From: Aureimonas sp. AU12
GTDB taxonomy: Bacteria; Pseudomonadota; Alphaproteobacteria; Rhizobiales; Rhizobiaceae
Reading direction: 5' to 3'
Assembly (NCBI RefSeq): GCF_001463705.1
Contig: NZ_BBWH01000053.1
Span: 54,565-118,564 of the forward strand
DNA: 64,000 bases
The notes under the pieces were generated by a model, which saw nothing but the letters and a program-made list of their open reading frames with translations, did no database searches and was not told the DNA's origin. Both the position numbers and the translations under genes were made by a program. Position 1 is the first letter of the stretch, and each line of letters opens with the position of its first letter. This document shows positions 8,415 through 16,900 of this stretch, piece by piece.

Positions 8415-8665
8415 GCGACATTCCGAACGCACCGCTTCTTGATCCCGAGACCGTCGCGCGCATCGAGCGCGAGAACACGACCGTCGGCCAGTACGGGCGC
8501 CTCGCCGGCATCGGTCAAAGCCATGAGGAGCGCCTCGCCTTCTGGCTTCAGTTCAAGCACTAGGACGGGCGCGAGAGCATCCGCCTGGCGATGAACGAAT
8601 GCCGGCGTCGCATCGGTTTGCCCCAGCGACCGCCGCCGGGCGCAAAGCCCGAGCGGCGGCGGTGA
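8411..8665 (+). pseudogene. Small backbone gene interrupted by TAG
   Basis: Starts ATG 8411 (MSDIPNAPLLDPETVARIER), runs through EERLAFWLQFKH, meets TAG at 8561-8563 and continues in the same frame as DGRESIRLAMNECRRRIGLPQ to a TGA at 8663-8665. The continuity of helical, charged sequence on both sides of the TAG suggests one 84-codon gene with a nonsense mutation. The ATGA overlap with the upstream gene suggests translational coupling. Function unknown. Confidence 0.5.
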
Positions 8666-8792
8666 CGCGATGCCGATCCCTCGAATTTTACGGATCGGCC
8701 CGAACCGTATCTCGTTGAGCAAGCGGCAACCCATCGGCGCTACGATCGATCGTGGAGCAAATCCCTCCACTGCGCGCACCAAAGAGATCCGC

Positions 8793-8981
8793 ATGGGCAC
8801 ATACGTTGCAACCCTCCTCCTTGGCGGCGTGGTCGCTACGCTCAGCCTCCTGTGGCTGACCAGCTTGGGCCTTCACTTCTCGCAGGGCGCCGGCATGGCG
8901 ATCATCGCGATGGCGACGCTCTATTCGGCCGAACTGTTCAGGTTCCTCGAGCGACGGATCGGGCGCTTTCCGCGTCCCTAA
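8793..8981 (+). CDS. Small membrane protein (62 aa)
   Basis: From ATG 8793 (MGTYVATLLLGGVVATLSLL) the protein has two hydrophobic helices (about residues 3-24 and 28-46) and a basic C-terminal tail (RFLERRIGRF). AGAG lies 7 nt upstream. The family is not recognised. It is followed by a strong terminator 27 bp after the stop, which marks the end of the ardC block. Confidence 0.5.
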   Translation: MGTYVATLLLGGVVATLSLLWLTSLGLHFSQGAGMAIIAMATLYSAELFRFLERRIGRFPRP

Positions 8982-9007
8982 CCGAGCACCCATTCGATCG
9001 ACATCTT

Positions 9008-9038
9008 GGCGTCTTCCCTGACCGGAAGGCGCCTTTTT
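9008..9038 (+). terminator. Rho-independent terminator after the ardC block
   Basis: GGCGTCTTCC (9008-9017) pairs with GGAAGGCGCC (9024-9033), a 10-bp stem including one G-U pair, with a 6-nt loop. A run of five T (9034-9038) follows. Confidence 0.85.
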
Positions 9039-9233
9039 GTGCTGTCTCGGTCTCCGTTCTAGGACCTCATCCGACCTATCATTACTTTTCCAGGCAAGAG
9101 GTGATGATCGCAAAACCCGCCGTCCCCTTGCTCTTTCGGAAGCTGGTCCAACCGAACTTTGTCCGGCGCCTTATCGGAATCGACACGCTGGCGAACGATC
9201 TCTAGTACTCGGAACCTGGAGCGGGATGCCAAG

Positions 9234-9578
9234 TCAGGCGGGACCGAGATCGTGATATGGGTTTTCACCGCGGCCGATGAAGCGACCAGACACCCAGCCG
9301 TTGCCTCCAAACGCATCGACGTAGCACCAGCCACGCCGACACTATCCGACATTCACAAAGTCGCCTCGACGCAAACGGTTAACGACAGGAGCTTGAGCGG
9401 ATGGATCACGACGAACGTTGACGTTGGCTGTTACATATGACTGTTCATATTCACCACGTGAATTTGGATACCCTTCCTCCTGCGCAGGCGGGGGAGCCGC
9501 ATAGGTTGTGGCGGAGACCAAAGACGGGCTGGCCAGCGTTGCGGCTAGAACCAGACCGGCAGTGCGAAGGTTGTTCAT
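9234..9578 (-). pseudogene. Secreted SH3-domain protein interrupted by TAG
   Basis: ATG 9578 with GGAG upstream begins a signal peptide (MNNLRTAGLVLAATLASPSL), followed by a bacterial SH3-type domain: YVTANVNVRRDPSAQAPVVNRLRRGDFVNVG. A TAG at 9344-9342 interrupts it, and the same frame continues CRRGWCYVDAFGGNGWVSGRFI to a TGA at 9234. The part after the TAG is exactly the end of an SH3 domain, so the gene was about 114 codons. Proteins of this type are exported and usually bind cell-wall components. Confidence 0.75.
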
Positions 9579-9799
9579 TCGTAGCTCCAACTCAGCCGTT
9601 CGAACACCGAACGGACAGCGGGCTAGTCGACACCGTTGTTGGCAGCCTTATGGCATCCTCAAAACGAGAGGCGGTTTCCTACCCTCTTTTACCCATCTCG
9701 CACATCGAACGTTCGATTTCGGGTGTTCCGAAAGCGCACATTTCCAGGCGCCGATCTATCTAGAGCGAGACCGTTCCTCACGCTTGGTAGCCAACCAAC

Positions 9800-10483
9800 A
9801 TGTCCAATCCGCAGCGCTTTCTCGTCATTGGTGCCTCGCGCGGGGTGGGCAAAGCTCTCTCAGACGATTTGTCTCGCCAAGGCATCCTCACGACAACGAC
9901 CGTGCGCAGAAGGTCTTTGGACGAGTCGGATCCCCCAAATGTCGCTGATCAGCACTTTCTCGACCTATCGGACGCTGCTGCTGGCGACCGGCTTGCCACC
10001 GAACTGGCATCCTGTCGTTTCGACGCCATAGTCTTGGTGGCTGGGGTCATGGGACCGGATCACCAGGACGCGCGGGAAGCCACTGTAGATGAGGTTGGCT
10101 CGTTGATCTTCGTCAACGCAGTCGCTCCGATTGGCCTCGCCCGCAGGCTTCTGCCGCTCGTGCGTCCGGGGGGCGTCGTTGCATTCCTATCGTCGAGAAC
10201 CGGCAGCATTGCCTTGAACGATACAGGGGACATGGAACTCTACCGGGCCAGCAAAGCGGCTCTCAACTCCCTTAGCCGATCCTTTGCAGTGAAGGATGCG
10301 CTGCCGTTGGGTGTTGGCGTTCTATTGCTGCACCCAGGCTGGGTACAGACGGACATGGGTGGCGACAAGGCCCCGGTCACCATTGCTGAGAGTGTCGAGG
10401 GGCTTCGTTGCGTTCTGCTCGCATCCCTTGACGATCCGGCCCACCGGTTCCTGGATTACGAAGGAGCGACCATCGTTTGGTAG
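9800..10483 (+). CDS. Short-chain dehydrogenase/reductase
   Basis: A 227-residue SDR. The nucleotide-binding motif GASRGVG is at about residues 11-17, an acidic FLDLSD block near 52, VLVAGVMG near 78 (NNAG equivalent), FLSSRTGSI with the catalytic Ser near 130, and the catalytic pair Y148/K152 (YRASKAALN). The end is typical (LLHPGWVQTDMGG). It is a classical cytosolic NAD(P)(H) oxidoreductase; the substrate is unknown. The gene is monocistronic between two decayed loci. Confidence 0.85.
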   Translation: MSNPQRFLVIGASRGVGKALSDDLSRQGILTTTTVRRRSLDESDPPNVADQHFLDLSDAAAGDRLATELASCRFDAIVLVAGVMGPDHQDAREATVDEVGSLIFVNAVAPIGLARRLLPLVRPGGVVAFLSSRTGSIALNDTGDMELYRASKAALNSLSRSFAVKDALPLGVGVLLLHPGWVQTDMGGDKAPVTIAESVEGLRCVLLASLDDPAHRFLDYEGATIVW

Positions 10484-10539
10484 CCTCAGGTCGTTTACTT
10501 CTCGTCACGCAGCCGACTTGACGTTCGCAACGGTCGTGG

Positions 10540-10815
10540 CCGGCCTCGGCGTCGCCCGTCAGACTACATGCCGACAAAGGCTACGATCACAAGCGCTGCC
10601 GCCGGGAATGCCGAAAACGCTCGATCGCGCCCCGCATCGCACAGCGCGGAATTAAGACGAGCCAAACGCTGGGTCGCCATCGCTGGGTGGTCAAGCGCAC
10701 CTTTGCTTGGCTCTTCCGGTTCGCCGTCTCGATGTGCGCTACGAACGCCGCGCCGATATTCACATCGCTTTCACCAAACGCGCCAATGCCATCATTTGTC
10801 TGCGGCAGATTAGAC
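10540..10815 (+). pseudogene. IS5-family transposase C-terminal remnant
   Basis: Two frames together spell the C-terminal half of an IS5-type transposase: RLHADKGYDHKRCRRECRKR (second catalytic Asp), IAQRGIKTSQTLGRHRWVVKRTFAWLFRF (Glu region), then after a shift RRADIHIAFTKRANAIICLRQI. No N-terminal half or inverted repeats were found, so this is a fragment. It is a different IS5 subgroup from the copies at 1-712 and 17875-18710. Confidence 0.7.
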
Positions 10816-10959
10816 GGCTTTGTTTACAGCTCCTAGAGCAGAGTTGATTTTGAGCTGACCTGCGGCATTAGCTTCACCCTTCGAACATCATTGGCGTCTC
10901 TAATGCCGGACTGGTTTTGTGGTTGTGTAAACACTCTCTTGGCCTTAGCATGTCGCACC

Positions 10960-12861
10960 TCAGCTGGTCCCAAACCAAGGCATATCGGCGGGCTTCTGCC
11001 GCGCCTGTGTGGCGAGGCGGATCGGGGCGTTCGCCGCGCCCAGGCCCTTGTAGCCGCGCCGCTCGACGATCTCGATGAAGAAACCGCCGTCCAGCGCGCC
11101 GAGATAGATCTGGAAATACTCGCCCGCCTCGTCCCGGTCGTAGAGGATGCCGGTCCGTCGCATGGCGTCCAGGGTTTCGGGCGCCAGGTCGAACTTGGCG
11201 TCGAGATCGTCGTAATAATTCTGCGGAATGGGCAGGAAGGCGACGCCGCTCCCCCGCAGCGCCTCGGCGGTGGCGAAGATGTCCCCGGTGCGGAAGGCCA
11301 CATGCTGCACGCCAGGCCCGACGAATTGCGAGATGAAGCGCGAGGACAGGGTGCGGGCCGATTGCGAGCCGTTGAGCACGACGCGCAGACTGGCATCGGG
11401 ATTCTCCAGGACCTGGCTGAGCACCAGCCCGCCCGGGTCGGGCACCTCGACCGCCGGCAGCGGCTGAAGGTCGAAGATCGAGCGGTAGAACAGCGTCCAG
11501 GACAGGATGTCCTCGAAGCGAACGGTCTGGGCGATGTGGTCGATCGCCGTGAGGCCGGCGCTCGCATGGCGGTTCCAGCCGGGCTCGAGATCGAAATCGG
11601 TCTCCCACTGCCGGTCGATCGCCTGATCGTCCGGCACGAGATAGAGGAGGCTGCCGCCGACGGCGCGGAGCGCCGGCAGTTCCAGCTCGCCCTGGCCGAC
11701 CGGCTGGCGGAAGGGCGTCGCGATCAGCCCCTCGGCGCGCTTGAGCGCCGCCTCGGCGTTGCGCATTCGCAGGCCGAGCGCCGCGACGTTCGTGCCGTGC
11801 ACGACATAGGCGGAATGGGCGAGACCCTCCGGCTCGGTGTTGATGACAACGCGCAGATCGCCTTGCGCATAAAGCTTGACATCCTTGGAGCGGTGCCGCC
11901 CGGCATGGCGGAAGCCGATGGCGAGCAGAAGCCGAGACAGGGGCTCGGCCAAGGTGAGGTCGGTCGCGAACTCGACGAAGGAGACGCCGGAAGTCGCGGC
12001 CGGGGCGGGCAGCGGGTCGCGCTCGGACGGGCCCTTGACGGCGCACCCCTCCGCCTTCAGCCGGTCCATCATGTAGATCAGCGAGCGGCGACCGTCGACG
12101 GCGGTCTGGCGGGCCGAGCCGGCGCGGAACTGGTCGTTGAAGATTTCGAGCGAGTAGTAGCCGTCATAGCCCGTCGCCTCGACGGCGGCCATGAAGTCGG
12201 CCACCGGCAGGTCGCCCTGGCCCGGCATGTTGCGATAGTGGCGGCTCCAGGACAGGAGATCGAGATCGAGCCTGGGCGCGTCCGCCATCTGGACGATGAA
12301 GATCTTGTCCTTGGGAATGGAGCGGATCGAGCCGGGATCAATGCCGCGCGACAGCGTGTGGAAGCTGTCGAGGATCAGGCCGACCTCGGCATGGCCGGCG
12401 CGGCGCACGATCTCCCAGGCGTCGCGATGGTCGTTGACATAGCGGCCCCAGGCCAGCGCCTCGTAGCCGATCCGCACGCCGTGGCCGCGCGCGATGTCGC
12501 CGAGCGCGGCGAGGTCCTCGGCGGCGCGGTCGATGCCGCCCTGCGCCAGCGGCGAGACGGCCGAGCAGATGAGAATGAGGTCGGTGCCGAGCTCGTTCAT
12601 CGTTTCGAACTTGCGCTTGGCCCGCTCGAAGGCGCGCGAGCGCTGCGGCTCCGGCAGGCCCTCGAAATCGCGGAAGGGCTGGAAGAGCGAGATTTCGAGG
12701 CCGGCATCGCGCACCATCTGCCCGACTTCGCGCGGGCCGTGATCGAAGGCTAGAAAGTCGTTCTCGAAGATTTCCACGGCGCCGAAACCGGCCTGGGCGA
12801 TGGCGCCGAGCTTTTCCGAAAGGTCGCCGGACAGCGAGACGGTTGCGATCGACGTCTTCAT
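10960..12861 (-). CDS. quiC: 3-dehydroshikimate dehydratase, two-domain QuiC type
   Basis: A 633-residue fusion. Residues 1 to about 280 form a xylose-isomerase-like TIM barrel (MKTSIATVSLSGDLSEKLGAIAQAGF, IGYEALAWGRYV, EVGLILDSFHTL, YYSLEIFND). Residues about 290-620 form a 4-hydroxyphenylpyruvate-dioxygenase-like VOC module with the metal triad visible: AIDHIAQTVRF, GVQHVAFRTGD and GGFFIEIVERRGYKG. This architecture is that of QuiC-type dehydratases, which turn 3-dehydroshikimate into protocatechuate; the barrel is the catalytic part and the VOC part's role is less clear. The start ATG 12861 has AAAGGAG 8 nt upstream. It is the last gene of the operon beginning at 16751. Confidence 0.85.
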   Translation of the reverse strand: MKTSIATVSLSGDLSEKLGAIAQAGFGAVEIFENDFLAFDHGPREVGQMVRDAGLEISLFQPFRDFEGLPEPQRSRAFERAKRKFETMNELGTDLILICSAVSPLAQGGIDRAAEDLAALGDIARGHGVRIGYEALAWGRYVNDHRDAWEIVRRAGHAEVGLILDSFHTLSRGIDPGSIRSIPKDKIFIVQMADAPRLDLDLLSWSRHYRNMPGQGDLPVADFMAAVEATGYDGYYSLEIFNDQFRAGSARQTAVDGRRSLIYMMDRLKAEGCAVKGPSERDPLPAPAATSGVSFVEFATDLTLAEPLSRLLLAIGFRHAGRHRSKDVKLYAQGDLRVVINTEPEGLAHSAYVVHGTNVAALGLRMRNAEAALKRAEGLIATPFRQPVGQGELELPALRAVGGSLLYLVPDDQAIDRQWETDFDLEPGWNRHASAGLTAIDHIAQTVRFEDILSWTLFYRSIFDLQPLPAVEVPDPGGLVLSQVLENPDASLRVVLNGSQSARTLSSRFISQFVGPGVQHVAFRTGDIFATAEALRGSGVAFLPIPQNYYDDLDAKFDLAPETLDAMRRTGILYDRDEAGEYFQIYLGALDGGFFIEIVERRGYKGLGAANAPIRLATQARQKPADMPWFGTS

Positions 12862-12894
12862 CGGAAGGTACTCCTTTGGGGACGGCCGGACCCG

Positions 12895-13728
12895 TTAGTA
12901 GCGGATCGTCGCGGCGCGGCGCAGTTCCGCCACACTCGGACGGCCGAAGCCAAAAAACTCGAGATAGGCGGGTATCTGCTCGAACAGCATGTCGGTGCCC
13001 ACTTGGAAGACGCAGCCACGCGCCCGAGCCTCCTCCAAGAACGGCGTAATCTCCCGGCTCATCACGACCTCCCCGATGAACGTGGAGGGCGAAAGCGCAT
13101 CCGCGTCCACCGGCAGCGGATCACTCGGACGCATTCCCAGCGGAGACGCGTTGACAACGATGTCGAAGCCGGACGGATCGCGTGATCCAGCGTGGACGAC
13201 AAGGCCGGGCAACGCCGCCACGAGCCGCTCGGCCAATGCGTCGCGTGTCGCCTCGTCGGGATCGTAGAGGGCCAGCCGAGCGACGCCTGCCTCGGCTAGC
13301 GAGGCGGATATCGCCGAGCCGACGCCACCAGCGCCGACCACCAGCGCCGACCGGCCGAGGGGCGACACGCCCTTGGCCACCATGCCGGCGACGAAACCCT
13401 CGCCGTCGAACAGGTCGCCCTCCAGCGCGCCGTCGGCTGCCAGCCGAACTGCATTGACCGAGCCCGCGATCCTGGCGCGCTTCGATAACCTGTCCACCAG
13501 GCCTGCGGCCGAGACCTTGTGCGGCATCGTCGCGATCGCCCCACCAGCGTTGCCTAGGCGGAAAACGAGCCGGAGGAGGTTGGGAAAGTCCCCCGACCCG
13601 CATTCCATCGGAATGACCACGGCGTCGATGCCATGCGCCTCAAACCAAGGGTTGTATATCATCGGGGCTTTCACGGTCGCCGTCGGCTGGCCGAAGACCG
13701 GGATAAGCCGTGTGGTGCCGCGGATCAT
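12895..13728 (-). CDS. Shikimate/quinate dehydrogenase (AroE family)
   Basis: A 277-residue AroE-type enzyme. The substrate domain includes the catalytic Lys in ATMPHKVSAAG (about residue 70), then ARIAGSVNAVRL. The Rossmann domain has VVGAGGVGSAISASLAEAG (about 128-147) and DIVVNASPLGM, and the end is QVGTDMLFEQIPAYLEFFG. The family oxidises or reduces shikimate/quinate with NAD(P). Adjacent quiC and an uptake system point to the catabolic direction (quinate/shikimate to dehydro-forms) instead of aromatic synthesis. A TAGGAG ribosome site overlaps the upstream ATPase stop, so translation is probably coupled. Confidence 0.85.
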   Translation of the reverse strand: MIRGTTRLIPVFGQPTATVKAPMIYNPWFEAHGIDAVVIPMECGSGDFPNLLRLVFRLGNAGGAIATMPHKVSAAGLVDRLSKRARIAGSVNAVRLAADGALEGDLFDGEGFVAGMVAKGVSPLGRSALVVGAGGVGSAISASLAEAGVARLALYDPDEATRDALAERLVAALPGLVVHAGSRDPSGFDIVVNASPLGMRPSDPLPVDADALSPSTFIGEVVMSREITPFLEEARARGCVFQVGTDMLFEQIPAYLEFFGFGRPSVAELRRAATIRY

Positions 13729-13736
13729 GCCAGCTC

Positions 13737-14489
13737 CTAGTGGTGGAGGATTTCGCCGAGGAAGGCGCGCGCCCGTTCGTGGCGAGGTGCCCGGAAAAAC
13801 TCCTCCGGAGCGTTTTCCTCGATGATCTCGCCGTCGGCCATAAAGATAACGCGGTCGGCGACCTGCCGGGCGAAACCCATCTCGTGCGTGACGCAGATCA
13901 TCGTCATCCCGTCCCGGGCTAAGCCCACCATCGTGTCGAGGACCTCCTTCACCATCTCCGGGTCGAGCGCGGACGTCGGCTCGTCGAAGAGCATGGCGAT
14001 CGGCTCCATGCAGAGCGCCCGCGCGATGGCCACGCGCTGCTGCTGGCCGCCGGAAAGCTGTGCGGGATACTTGTCCGCTTGGTTCCCGATCCGAACGCGA
14101 TCGAGAAAGCGACGGGCCGTCGCCTCCGCCTCCGCACGCTTGGTGCCGCGGACGCGTATGGGGGCCAACATGCAGTTCTCGAGGACCGTCATGTGCGGGA
14201 ACAGGTTGAACTGCTGGAAGACCATGCCGACCTCCCGGCGCACGGTGTCGATCGACTTCTGCCCATCGCTCAGCTCCGTGCCGTCCACTACGATCCGGCC
14301 CGAGCGGATTGGTTCAAGATGGTTGATGCAACGGATCAGGGTCGACTTGCCGGACCCCGAGGGTCCGCACAAGACGATCTTCTCGCCGCGCCGGACCTTT
14401 AGATTCACGTTCTTCAGGGCATGGAAGGAGCCGTACCACTTCTCCACGCCTTCCATGCGGATCAAGATGTCTTCGCTGGCGGCGGTCAT
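13737..14489 (-). CDS. Polar-amino-acid-type ABC transporter ATPase
   Basis: 250 residues with Walker [10 protein letters not shown] (about 42-50), the Q-loop [10 protein letters not shown], the signature LSGGQQQR (about 145), Walker [15 protein letters not shown] and the H-loop [13 protein letters not shown]. This is the HisP/GlnQ family. It is the cytoplasmic motor for the two permeases at 15416 and 16083 and the binding protein at 14547. It is placed between them and two quinate/shikimate-pathway enzymes, so the substrate is more likely a cyclitol acid than an amino acid (inference). A TAG stop is used. Confidence 0.9.
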   Translation of the reverse strand: MTAASEDILIRMEGVEKWYGSFHALKNVNLKVRRGEKIVLCGPSGSGKSTLIRCINHLEPIRSGRIVVDGTELSDGQKSIDTVRREVGMVFQQFNLFPHMTVLENCMLAPIRVRGTKRAEAEATARRFLDRVRIGNQADKYPAQLSGGQQQRVAIARALCMEPIAMLFDEPTSALDPEMVKEVLDTMVGLARDGMTMICVTHEMGFARQVADRVIFMADGEIIEENAPEEFFRAPRHERARAFLGEILHH

Positions 14490-14546
14490 CAGTTCCTCCC
14501 GTGTCCGGCGAGGCCCCTCCCAGGGCGCCCCGCACGAAAGATTGGC

Positions 14547-15368
14547 TCACTGGCTGACGATGAAGCTGACACCGTCGATCGTTGCCGGCAGGTCGGCGGT
14601 CGGCACCTTGAGCCACTCGGCGTATGAAGCCTTGTAACCTTCGCTACCGACGTAGCTCTTCAGGAACTCTGTCATCGCCGAGTTCCAATCGCTTTCGCCC
14701 AGACGCGTCGCCACTCCCTGATAGAGTTGGCCGATCGGAAACTTGTTTTCGTAGGTGCCGGATGAGGCGCTATCGAGCCGCTGGATGTAGAACTGGTTCG
14801 AACCGACGGCCTGGACCTGGCCCGATAGAAGCGCCTGGATATTGGCCGAGTCGTCATCGAAGCGGCGGATGTCGGCCGAGGGGGCATCCCTGGTGAGGAT
14901 CGTGTCCATCGGGGCGGAACGCGGCACGCCGACGGTGATGCCCGAGAGCGACGCGAGATCGGGCAGTTTAGTGGTCTTGGCCGCTGTGAGGTAGAGCGTG
15001 TTGGCCGCGTATGGGGGGCTGAACTGCACCGCCTTTGCGCGCTCGGCCGTAATGCCGACCGAGGCGATCAGCATGTCGACACGATTGGAGGTAAGGGCCG
15101 GGATGCGGTTGGCGACGGCTAGGGGCACGAACTCGGCTTCGAGGCCGAGGCTCTTGGCGAAGGCACGCCCGACAGTTGCGTCGAAACCCCGTGCTTCGCC
15201 CGTCGTGCTGAGGCAGCCCCAGGGGCAGTTGTCGGCCTGGATGCCGATGCGCACCTTACCAGCGGCCTTGGCCTCTTCCAGCGTCATTGCGCCGGCAGAC
15301 GCTGAAGCTTGGATAATGGCGATGGCGGCCACGGCCAGGCCGAGCGTTCGTGCGGTCTTGGTGGTCAT
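14547..15368 (-). CDS. Periplasmic solute-binding protein, family 3
   Basis: ATG 15368 follows a perfect AGGAGG site. A 273-residue protein: signal peptide TLGLAVAAIAIIQASASAGA (to about residue 28), then the family-3 binding fold (KVRIGIQADNCPWGCLSTTGEARGFDATVGRAFAKSLG, PALTSNRVDMLIASVGIT, RAKAVQFSPPYAANTLYL). The related proteins bind amino acids or opines. The context here suggests quinate, shikimate or a relative. A Cys pair (CPWGC) in the usual ligand-site region is a little unusual. Confidence 0.85.
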   Translation of the reverse strand: MTTKTARTLGLAVAAIAIIQASASAGAMTLEEAKAAGKVRIGIQADNCPWGCLSTTGEARGFDATVGRAFAKSLGLEAEFVPLAVANRIPALTSNRVDMLIASVGITAERAKAVQFSPPYAANTLYLTAAKTTKLPDLASLSGITVGVPRSAPMDTILTRDAPSADIRRFDDDSANIQALLSGQVQAVGSNQFYIQRLDSASSGTYENKFPIGQLYQGVATRLGESDWNSAMTEFLKSYVGSEGYKASYAEWLKVPTADLPATIDGVSFIVSQ

Positions 15369-15415
15369 GAAGGTCCTCCTCTTGCGCATTCTTGTGTTGG
15401 ACGGGGCAAGGCCCC

Positions 15416-16072
15416 TCAGCGAGCGGCCTGCGCTAGCCGGCGTTCCATCCGGCTGCCCCAAAGCGAGAGTGGCCAGCACATCAGGAAATACAGGAAGCCG
15501 ACGATCCCGAAGACGAGAAGCGGCCGGAAGGTCTGGTTGGAGACGATCTGCCCGGCGCGGGACAGCTCGATGAAGCCGACGATGGCGGCGAGCGATGTGC
15601 CCTTCAGCAGTTGTACCATGAAGCCGATCGTGGCGGGCAGGGACAGGCGGAAGGCCTGCGGCAGGATGACATCGCGCATCAGGCTTCGGTACTTCAGTCC
15701 CAGCGCATGTGCTGCCTCGCTCTGGCCCAGCGGCACGGCCTGGATGGCGCCGCGCCAGATCTCGCCCAGGAAGGCCGAGGCATGGGCGGTCAGAGCAACC
15801 GCGACCGCGAGCCACGGATCGACGTCGAGGCCGAATAGCGGTAAGCCGAAGAACACCACGAAGAGCTGCATCAGGAGCGGGGTGCCTTGGAACACCACGA
15901 TCCAGGCCTTGGCCGGCCAGCGCAGGACGCGGCGCTTCGAGACGCGCGCCAGCGCCACCGCGAGGCCGAACAGGATGCCGCCGACGAAGCCGAAGGCCGT
16001 CAGGACCAGCGTCCAGCCGAGGCCTCGCAGGAGAAAAAGGAATTCAGGAAGGCCGACAGCGCTCGTTCCCAT
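15416..16072 (-). CDS. ABC transporter permease (HisM/GlnP family)
   Basis: The start chosen is ATG 16072 (MGTSAVGLPEFLFLL), 10 nt after the upstream permease stop. About 218 residues with roughly five membrane helices (GLGWTLVLTAFGFVGGILFGLAV, IVVFQGTPLLMQLFVVFFGL). The EAA loop (SEAAHALGLKYRSLMRDVILPQAFR) contacts the ATPase. It forms the membrane channel with the next permease. Confidence 0.88.
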   Translation of the reverse strand: MGTSAVGLPEFLFLLRGLGWTLVLTAFGFVGGILFGLAVALARVSKRRVLRWPAKAWIVVFQGTPLLMQLFVVFFGLPLFGLDVDPWLAVAVALTAHASAFLGEIWRGAIQAVPLGQSEAAHALGLKYRSLMRDVILPQAFRLSLPATIGFMVQLLKGTSLAAIVGFIELSRAGQIVSNQTFRPLLVFGIVGFLYFLMCWPLSLWGSRMERRLAQAAR

Positions 16073-16082
16073 CGCCCAGGCC

Positions 16083-16751
16083 TCACTTCGTCGGATAGTT
16101 GAACGAGAGGCGTGCGACGGCGGCAAGGCCTGCCATCAGCAGCCAGGACAGCACGAGGTAGATGCCAGTGATCGTGAGATAGACCTCGAACGACCGGAAG
16201 GTGTCACCGTCGATGCGCTGGGCCACGCTGGTCAGCTCGAAGGCCGAGATCGATGTGGCGATGGATGTCATCAGCGTCAGCAGCACGAACTGGCTGGCGA
16301 GAGAGGGGAAGATCGCCCGCAGCGCGGGCTTCAGGATGATGAGGCGGAAGATGTCGGCGCGCGACAGTCCGAGTGCGAAGCCCGCTTCGCTTTGCCCCTT
16401 AGGAATGCTCTCGACGCCGCCGCGGATGATCTCGATCGCATAGGCCCCGCCGTTGATGCCGAGTGCGAGAATCGCCGTCGTTGTGGGGTTGAGACGCACA
16501 CCCGCCAGAGGCAGGGCGAAGAAGATAAAGAAAATTTGGACGAGGAACGGCGTGTTCCGCACCAGTTCCACGAAGGCGATCACCACCGCAGACCCGAACC
16601 GTGACTCGGACCGGCGAACGGCAACACCGGCGATGCCAATGACCATCGCCAGAAACATGCCGCATAGCGCGAGCCAGAGCGTGCCGAGCGTGCCCCAGGC
16701 GAGCTCCGGCCAGCGCTCCAAGACGGCGCCGAAGTCAAGTTCGACCGTCAA
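16083..16751 (-). CDS. ABC transporter permease (HisQ/GlnP family)
   Basis: The TTG start at 16751 (LTVELDFGAVLERWPELAWG) is chosen because GGGAGGA lies 6 nt upstream and the sequence further upstream is promoter-like. 222 residues, about five membrane segments, with family blocks ELVRNTPFLVQIFFIFFALP and the EAA loop SEAGFALGLSRADIFRLIILKPALR. It is the first gene of the six-gene uptake and degradation operon, which is divergent from the LysR gene at 16901. Confidence 0.88.
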   Translation of the reverse strand: MTVELDFGAVLERWPELAWGTLGTLWLALCGMFLAMVIGIAGVAVRRSESRFGSAVVIAFVELVRNTPFLVQIFFIFFALPLAGVRLNPTTTAILALGINGGAYAIEIIRGGVESIPKGQSEAGFALGLSRADIFRLIILKPALRAIFPSLASQFVLLTLMTSIATSISAFELTSVAQRIDGDTFRSFEVYLTITGIYLVLSWLLMAGLAAVARLSFNYPTK

Positions 16752-16900
16752 GGCAGTCCTCCCTTCAAGCCGTCCCCTTTTTCTATCCCGAGAGGCTATG
16801 CCGATAGACATCGCAAGGGGCACAACGGAGGTCAAATACCCAATTCTCGATCTACGGAACATAATGTTAATTTGATCCGCACCACGGATGGGAGGCACGA
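16752..16900. promoter_or_regulatory. Divergent promoter region between operon and LysR gene
   Basis: The 149-bp gap holds the only room for promoters of both the six-gene operon and the LysR gene. An AT-rich segment (CATAATGTTAATTTGAT, about 16859-16876) and CAAATACCCAATT (about 16832-16844) are candidate LysR/promoter sites. LysR regulators usually control the divergent neighbour; the exact box is not assigned. Confidence 0.45.

Noticed and set aside
10891..12753. A 620-codon reading frame on the plus strand
   Set aside because: It lies entirely antisense to quiC, whose domains, metal ligands and ribosome site are clear. Long antisense frames are common in high-GC genes.
15309..16604. A 431-codon reading frame on the plus strand
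   Set aside because: It is antisense to the binding protein and permease genes and is low-complexity Arg/Ser-rich, as expected for a shadow frame.
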